From contig NC_091248.1 of NCBI RefSeq assembly GCF_042477335.2, positions 121,666,501 to 121,730,500 of the forward strand: a stretch of 64,000 bases of DNA, written 5' to 3'. Each line of letters opens with the position of its first letter. The first letter of the stretch is position 1. A program made the translations under genes and the position numbers. Source of the stretch: Ovis canadensis. Taxonomy: Eukaryota; Chordata; Mammalia; Artiodactyla; Bovidae. The notes beneath the pieces were generated by a model. The model worked only from the letters and a program-made list of their open reading frames with translations, was not told the origin of the DNA and ran no database searches. Shown here piece by piece: positions 57,493 through 64,000 of the stretch.

Positions 57493-58655
57493 ACAAGTTG
57501 GATTTAGAAAAGGCAGAGGAACCAGAGATCAAACTGCCAACATTTGTTGGATCATAAACAAGACCAAGGAATTCCAGAAAAACATCCGCTTCATTGACTT
57601 CATGAAAGCCTTTGACTGTGTGGATTATAACAAACTAGAACATTCTAAAGAGATGGGAATACCAGATCACCTTACCTGCCTCCTGAGAAACCTGTATGCA
57701 GGTCAAGAAGCAACAGTTAAAACCAGCCATGGAACAACTGACTGTTTTAAAATTGGGAAAGGAGTATGACAGGGCCACATATTGTTATCCTCTGATTTAA
57801 ATTTTATGCAGAGTGCATCATGTGAAATGCCTGGCTGGATGAGTCACAAGCTGGAATCAAGATTGCTGGGAGAAATATCAACAAGCTCAGATATGCATAT
57901 ACTGCTCTAACAGCAGAAAATGAAGAGAAACTAAAGAGCCTGTCGATAAGGGTGAAAGAGGGGAGTGAAAAAGCTGGACTGAAACCCAACATTAGAAAAA
58001 CTAAGATCATAGCATCCTGTTACATCACTTCATGCCAAATAGATGGGGAAAAAGTGGAAGCAGTGACGTATTTTCTTTGGCTCCAAAAACACTGTGGATG
58101 GTGACTGAAGCCATGAAATTAAAAGACAATTGCTCCTTGGAAGGAACGGGATGACAAACCTAGACAACATATTAAAAAGCAGAGCCATCACCTTGTCGAC
58201 AAAGGTACCTATAGTCAAAGCTATTTTTCCAGTAGTCATATAGGGATATGAGAGTTGGACTGTAAAGAAGGCTGAGCACTGAAGAATAAAAAAATTGTGG
58301 TGCTGGAGAAGACAAGAGAAAGTCCCTTGGACTTCAAGGAGATCAAGCCAGCCAGTCCTAAAGGAAATCAATCCTGAATGCTCATTGGAGGAACTGATGC
58401 TGAAGCTGAAGCTCCAATGCTCTGGCCACCTGATGTGAAGATCTGACTCACTGGAAAAGACCCTGATGCTGGGAAAGACTGAAGGCAGGAGGAGAAGGGG
58501 GCAACAGAGGATGAGATGGCTAGGTAGCATCACTGACTCATATGAATGAATTTGAACAGACATGAATTTGACCAAATTCTTGGAGATAGTGAAGGATAGG
58601 GGAGCTGGATGGGCTACAGTCCATGGGGTCACAAAAGAGTCAGACTTAGCAACTA
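57493..58655 (+). mobile_element. BovB LINE copy (sense), old and badly decayed
   Basis: Sense BovB from the RT N-terminal block ('gttggatttagaaaaggcagaggaaccagag') to 'cacaaaagagtcagacttagcaac'. Many indels; the catalytic block reads RYAYTA where RYADDT is expected. It separates blocks C and D. Confidence 0.9.
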
Positions 58656-58679
58656 AACAACAAAAATGACAACAAGGGT

Positions 58680-59304
58680 TATAGAAGGGTTATAACGTGG
58701 ATGACTGATGGGTTGCATAGATGGTTGGATGAGCACATGAGTGAATATTGAGATGGTTACATGAGTAGGTATATGAGTAGATGTGTTAATGATGCTAAGA
58801 ATTTTATTTTGGAGATAAATGAATAAATAATTCACTTAAAAGATGTGCAATGCATACAGAATATATTAGAGAATGTTAATGTGACTGTATTCTGTCAAAA
58901 TTACATTGACTCTCTTCATAAAAATTAAAGATTTGAAGAGGTATAGAAGTTCATACTTCTGGGTGGAGAATTTCAATTGACCTATTTCCTTTCCCCCTTT
59001 TCCCCCTATAAAGCATAAGGTTTTCTTCACTCCCTTTCTGGGACCTTATTTTGAGTCTTAAATCTTTCTGTATGGCATTACTGTTTTTAAAAGTGGTAAA
59101 CCAATGTAAAATATGTACTTGGCTGTCCCTCTGCCCTTACATTGCTCACAGGAGTCCATTAGATTCTTGGCACATGTCTCAGGGGAGCGAAGCACAATTC
59201 TATTTTCAGAAGGAGAGATGAAGGCATCGTGGAGCCAAAGGGAATAGCTTTTTAAATTTTGCCCAAGGTTGGATGCAGGTCTAGTCATTGTTCACGAGGA
59301 AAGG
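58680..59304. other. Left arm of block D, no gene
   Basis: No supported gene; aligns with 47220-47810 of block C. Confidence 0.65.
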
Positions 59305-59307
59305 TGT

Positions 59308-59840
59308 TCAGTTTAGTTCAGTTCAGTCACTCAGTGGTGTGTGACTCTTTGAGACCCCATGGATTGCAGCACGCCAGGCTTCCCTGTCTATCACCAACTC
59401 CCGGAGTCTACTCAAACTCATGTCCATTGAGTCATTGATGCCATGCAACCATCTCATGCTCTGTCGTCCCCTTCTCCTCCTGCCTTCAATCTTTCCCAGC
59501 ATCATGGTCTTTATAAATGCATCAGCTGTTTGCATCAGGTGGCCATAGTATTGGAGTTTCAGCTTCAACATCAGTCCTTCAATGAACAGCCAGGACCAAT
59601 CTCTAGGATGGACTGGTTGGGTCTCCTTGCAGTCCAAGGAGCTCTCAAGAGTCTTCTCCAACACCACAGTTCAAAAGCATCAATTCTCTGGCGCTCAGCT
59701 TTCTTTATAGTCCAAGTCTCACATCCATACATGACTACTGGAAAAACCATAGCCTTGACTAGATGGACCTTAGTCGACAAAGTAATGTCTCTGCTTTTTA
59801 ATATGCTGTCTAGGTTGGTCATAACTTTCCTTCCAAGGAG
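59308..59840 (-). mobile_element. BovB 3' half-kb (antisense), first of a head-to-tail pair
   Basis: Reverse-complement BovB from the 3' end 'cagtttagttcagttcagtcactcagtgg' to 'ttggtcataactttccttccaaggag', where a second BovB 3' end begins without any spacer. Confidence 0.9.
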
Positions 59841-61147
59841 TTCAGTTCGGTTCAGTCACTCAGTCGTGTCCCAACTCTTTGTGATCCCATGAACTGCAGC
59901 ACGCCAGGCCTCCCTGTCCATCACCAACTCTCGGAGTCCGCCCAAACACATGTCCATTGAGTCAGTGATGCCATCCAACCATCTTATCCTCTGTCATCCC
60001 CTTCTTCTCCTGCCCTCAATCTTTCCCAGCATTAGGGTCTTTTCCAACGAGTCAGCTCTTTGCATCAGGTGGCCAAAGTATTGGAGGTTCAGCTTCAACA
60101 TCAGTCCTTCCAATGAACACCCAGTACTGATCTCCTTTAGGATGGACTGGTTGGATCTCCTTGCAGTCCAGGGGACTCTCAAGAATCTTCTCCAATACCA
60201 CAGTTCAAAAGCATCAATTCTTCGGTGCTCAGCTTTCTTCACAATCCAACTCTCACATCCATACATGACCACAGGAAAAACCATAGCCTTGACCATTAGG
60301 ACCTTTGTTGGCAAAGTAATGTCTCTGCTTTTGAATATACTATCTAGGTTGGTCATAACTTTTCTTCCAAGGAGTAAGCATCTTTTAATTTCATTGCTAC
60401 AGTCACCATCTGCGGTGATTTTGGAGCCCAAAAATAAAGTCAGCCACTGTTTCTACTGTTTCCCCATCTATCTGCCGTGAAGTGATAGGACCGGATGCCA
60501 TGATCTTAGTTTTTTGAATGTTGAGCTTTAAGCCAACTTTTTCACTCTCCTCTTTCACTTTCATCAAGAGGCTCTTTAGTTCTTCTTTGCTTTCTGCCAT
60601 AAGGGTGGTGTCATCTGCATATCTGAGGTTATTGATATTTCTCCTGGCAATCTTGATTCCAGCTTTGTTTCATCCAGCCCAGCATTTCTCATGATGTACT
60701 CTGCATATAAGTTAAATAAACAGGGTGACAATTTACAGCCTTGATGTACTCCTTTTCCTATTTGGAACCAATCTATTGTTCCATGTCCAGTTCTAACTGT
60801 TGCTTCCTGACCTGCATACAGGTTTCTCAAGAGGCAGGTCAGGTGGTCTGGTATTCCCATCTCTTTCAGAATTTTCCACAGTTTATTGTGAGCCACACAG
60901 TCAAAGGCTTTGGCATAGTCAATAAAGCAGAAATAGATGTTTTTCTGGAACTCTCTTCCTTTTTCCATGATCCAGCAGATGTTGGCAATTTGCTCTCTGG
61001 TTCCTCTGCCTTTTCTAAAACCAGCTTGAACATCTAGAAGTTCATGGTTCATGTATTGCTGAAGCCTGGCTTGAAGAATTTTAAGCATTACTTTACTAGC
61101 ATGTGAGATGGGTGCAATTGTCGAGTAGTTTGAGCATTCTTTGGCGT
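59841..61147 (-). mobile_element. BovB LINE copy (antisense), 1.3 kb, second of the pair
   Basis: Reverse-complement BovB from a new 3' end ('ttcagttcggttcagtcactcagtcgtg') up to the RT N-terminal region. A 170-codon minus-strand frame (60576-61088) keeps FRKGRGTREQIANICW, FIDYAKAFDCVAHNKL and QGCKLSPCLFNLYAEYI, then shifts frame just before the YADD block. Its sequence is close to consensus, so it is relatively young. Confidence 0.92.
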
Positions 61148-63353
61148 GTATTGAGAGCTAAATATCATGTTGGGCTGTACAAGATTATCCTATCCCCAGA
61201 AAGCTGCCATCTCCAGCTTCTTAGAATGACCTAAGTCTTCAGTAGTTTGTTGTAGTCTGAGGAGGATGGAGTACCCTTTTCCACAGAGAGAAGAAGTGTG
61301 GCATCAAGGCCTTGCTCTTGAGGGTTGGGAGTGGAGGCAACAATTAACACTCTAATGCTTACAGATCCCAAAGGCACTCTGCCTACCTTTCTAATTCAGC
61401 CACTGTCACACGTCATTAGGTTTGTGTCTGAGCCAATTCTGGGGCACCTGTGAGCTGCTTCTCCTCAATTTCCCTCACAAACTAAACTAGTCCCTGGTGA
61501 TCTTAGCCCAGAAACCAAGAAACTTAATCCCTGTGGTCCATCACTTTTTTGAGGAAGAGCACTCTTCAGAAAGCAACATAAACCTGGACTGAAGAACACA
61601 TGACCATTTTTTCTGGCACTAATGAGTGTTTGTTAATAGAGGTACTCAGAGGGGATGGTTGTAAGCAGAGGTTTTTTAAGAGAGGTAGAAATAGAACTGA
61701 TGTGATTTGTCAAAGACTGAGTTGAAAATATAAACCATGAATGTTGGGATCTTCTCATTCTGTTTAAAATAGCAAAGATGGTTAAATAATACTGCTTTCC
61801 AGATGTTGGAGGCTTAATTATATTTTTGTTGTAAGAGTTTCTGAATTCCAAACTTTAGTACTGACAGAGAGAAAGAAAATATGAAACAGAGGGGAATAGT
61901 GGAGATGATTAATAATTAAAGATTGGAATTCCTATGGATGCATTCTGCATCTTTTTATTTTTCAGGGAAACACTTACTAAAGAAGCCCAGATGTAAATGA
62001 TTATTAGATATTGTTATTCTTGAACAAATAAGAGGAGTATATTACATCTCTGGACATAGCTTTAAAGTGTCTTTTCTCATAGTATTTTGGATTTTCCTTT
62101 CAGTGATAGGAATTTGACATGTAAAATGATTAAATGGATTGCTTATGTTCATAAACAGCGAGACTATGAAGTGGCATTAGAAATAAGGTCTCCTGACTAC
62201 AGAATGAGCTGTAGGGGTTATACTGTGGAAAGCTGCCAGGCTTAGGGAATTATACTACAAAAGAATACCCTAGTCTTATCTACAGGGGACAAGAGATACA
62301 AAGAAAGTGAGCATTTACAAATGAAATCATGGTAACATATATCATCAAAGGTGAATTTCAGGTTTTCACATATTGGACAGTGTCTCTATAGTTGGACTCA
62401 GCTTACATGAAAAGTCAGGCAACAAAAAAATCCAGATGTTAAATAGATAATAAAACCATGAAGAAGAAAAATGAGTTTCCTTCTCAGGGTATTAAACCAT
62501 AGTTGAAACTTCATCCATCTAAGTGACCTTGGGATCTTTTGTTTCCAAACAATAGGTTGATGCAGATATTTCTGCTCATGATAGATGAACTTAGTGTATA
62601 CAACATCCGAGTATTCACCTACAGGTCTGATGACTCTTTCTTTAAATTGAAGTGCCATTCTATTGACAACTCAACTGCCGAAAGGTATGATTCTCGTTTA
62701 TTCTGGCCAGCATGAAAGAAAACATATCTTTAGGTTGTGGGCCCCACCTTCATGTGCTCTGCTTCTGCATTTAGGACTTCTATTTGAATTCTTACAAAAG
62801 ATGATAAACAAACACTTCCATATATATAGAAAAAAAGGTGCTGGCTTTTCATCCCTTAGCTGAAGGTATCATCTCTATAGTGAATGGGTAATGTGGAGAT
62901 CATATGGGTTGTGGGCTCACCTATAAGGCTTCACACTGTTGGAGATTGGATATTTGAGGTTTATCTATCCACACAGTCTTTGAATTGGCATGACTAATGG
63001 AAGAGATAGTTATTCTGAAATATAATTCTGAAAGGTATTACACTGGGGAGTTCTTCTGTAGTATATATACCTGCTAAGTTTTTCAAATTAATACTTCTTT
63101 CTAATGAGTGGAAAAAGAGCAAGATAACTTATGAAGTTGTCAGCGAGTATAAGTAGAAAGTATTGTTAGATAGTTTTACATGTGTAATATACTGATCAGG
63201 GCAGTTTAATAAAATGTGACAATAAATATGGTAGAGGAAAAAGTACCCACGTGTCAAGCCCTGGATACTTCCTTACAAAGGAAAATCAAGTATTTTGGAG
63301 TATTGTTCCACATAGTAGTAATAGAAACTAAATGCAATTAAAATTGTTTAATG
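61148..63353. other. Block D arm, no gene
   Basis: About 2.2 kb colinear with block C 47840-48560 and with A/B left arms. Frames of 66-86 codons have no recognisable protein. Confidence 0.65.
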
Positions 63354-63566
63354 GGCTACTCTGGTGGCACAGATGGTAAAGAATTCACCTGCAATGGGGG
63401 AGATCCAAGTTCAAACCCTGAGTTGGGAAGATGCCCTGGAAAAGGGAATGGCTATTCACTCCACTATTCTTGCCTGGAGAATTCCATGGACTGAGAAGCC
63501 TGGTGGGATGCATTCCATGGGGTTGCAAAGAGTTGGACACAACTTAAGTGGCTGAGCACGCATGCA
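63354..63566 (+). mobile_element. Bov-tA SINE (sense), diverged
   Basis: 'gggctactctggtggcacagatggtaaagaattcacctgc' to 'ggttgcaaagagttggacacaacttaagtggctgagcac'. Blocks A and B do not show it at the matching point. Confidence 0.9.
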
Positions 63567-64000
63567 CCTAAGCTGATATACTAGTTCACGCTAAGATTAG
63601 ATACTTTGTATTTTAAAACTCCCAATTAGTTTTATCTTTAACCATTTCATGAAAAAGAAACTGCCAAACATAAAAGTAATAGGTCTCAGGCATTAGTGGC
63701 AGTGCTTTCAGGAGATGGATTTTCATCGATTATTTCAATGGCATCTATTGGGCAATATCACATAGTGTATTCTATTAGTTACGGCCACAGTAACTACCCT
63801 ACATCCACCTCAATTCATAAAACACAAGCATGAGCAAGTCCTTCCCTTACGGTGCTCATGTTTAAGGAGAGGAACTACAGAGGTGTGTCACTGCTCACTA
63901 CAATGTTCTGAGCAGGCAGCAGAGGTTGCTTATTTTTGAGTAAACAAAGTCAAAACAGAGAGAGGTATTGAAGTTTGAACATATGAACATATTACCCAAA
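63567..64000. other. Block D arm to window end
   Basis: No gene. The last 230 bp align with block B 36780-36995, about 1.8 kb before the OR gene of that block. Confidence 0.7.

Larger units (their letters stand above)
58680..64000 (+). repeat. Duplicated OR block D, upstream arm only (runs off the window)
   Basis: Pairs with block C at its left and with A and B further right. 62280-62390 matches 23030-23115 and 35670-35770 ('caggggacaagaga', 'caaaggtgaatttcagg'). 63770-63990 matches block B 36780-36995 ('ctacatccacctcaattcataaaacacaagcatgagcaagtccttcc'). No OR coding sequence is inside the window. Confidence 0.8.

Noticed and set aside
61148-64000. Fourth OR gene inside block D
   Set aside because: No OR motif (LHTPMYFFL, MAYDRY, KAFHTCASH) is found on either strand before base 64000; only the upstream arm is present.

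Overview
This is mammalian nuclear DNA from a ruminant. BovB (RTE-type LINE) copies and the tRNA-Glu-derived Bov-tA / Bov-A2 SINEs occur about every 2 kb, a combination typical of bovids. Cattle is the likeliest source, but sheep, goat or buffalo cannot be excluded from sequence alone. I see no bacterial, plasmid or viral gene system.

The only intact protein-coding genes I can support are three single-exon olfactory receptor genes, all on the + strand and all 317 codons: 26258-27211, 38784-39737 and 53798-54751. By recognition of the protein they belong to the OR2F (OR2F1/OR2F2) group, which in human lies at 7q35 beside TCAF1. Each has a splice acceptor 22-24 bp before its ATG, as expected for an OR gene with an untranslated upstream exon. 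A fourth, old OR2F-type fragment (31886-32040) is a pseudogene relic.

Layout. 1-18358 is a gene-free left flank: a GC-rich stretch with a perfect CRE near 640 (possible promoter of the neighbouring gene), a MaLR LTR, a mariner-like element split by a SINE, a 52-bp minisatellite carrying a regular YY1-like motif, a Tigger1 remnant split by a SINE, and many BovB copies. From 18359 on, the window is a tandem array of duplicated blocks. Block A is about 18359-31795, block B about 32071-46455, block C about 47170-57470, and the partial block D about 58680-64000. Each complete block carries one OR gene with matching flanks. Block D matches the upstream arm only and runs off the window about 1.8-2 kb before the expected position of a fourth OR gene.

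Block history can be read from insertions. Some repeats are shared (old L1, a BovB present in A and B); others sit in one block with the empty site preserved in another (a twin-primed BovB and a Bov-A2 in A, a Bov-tA in B, a Bov-A2 in C). The OR coding sequences are far more alike (A versus B about 32 differences in 954 bp by hand count) than the flanking arms, so selection and perhaps gene conversion have acted on the coding exons. The three receptors differ at, among others, residue 180 (Lys/Glu/Gly) in the second extracellular loop. I found no novel system; the most useful items are the array history, the relic OR fragment, the predicted fourth gene and the YY1-like minisatellite.
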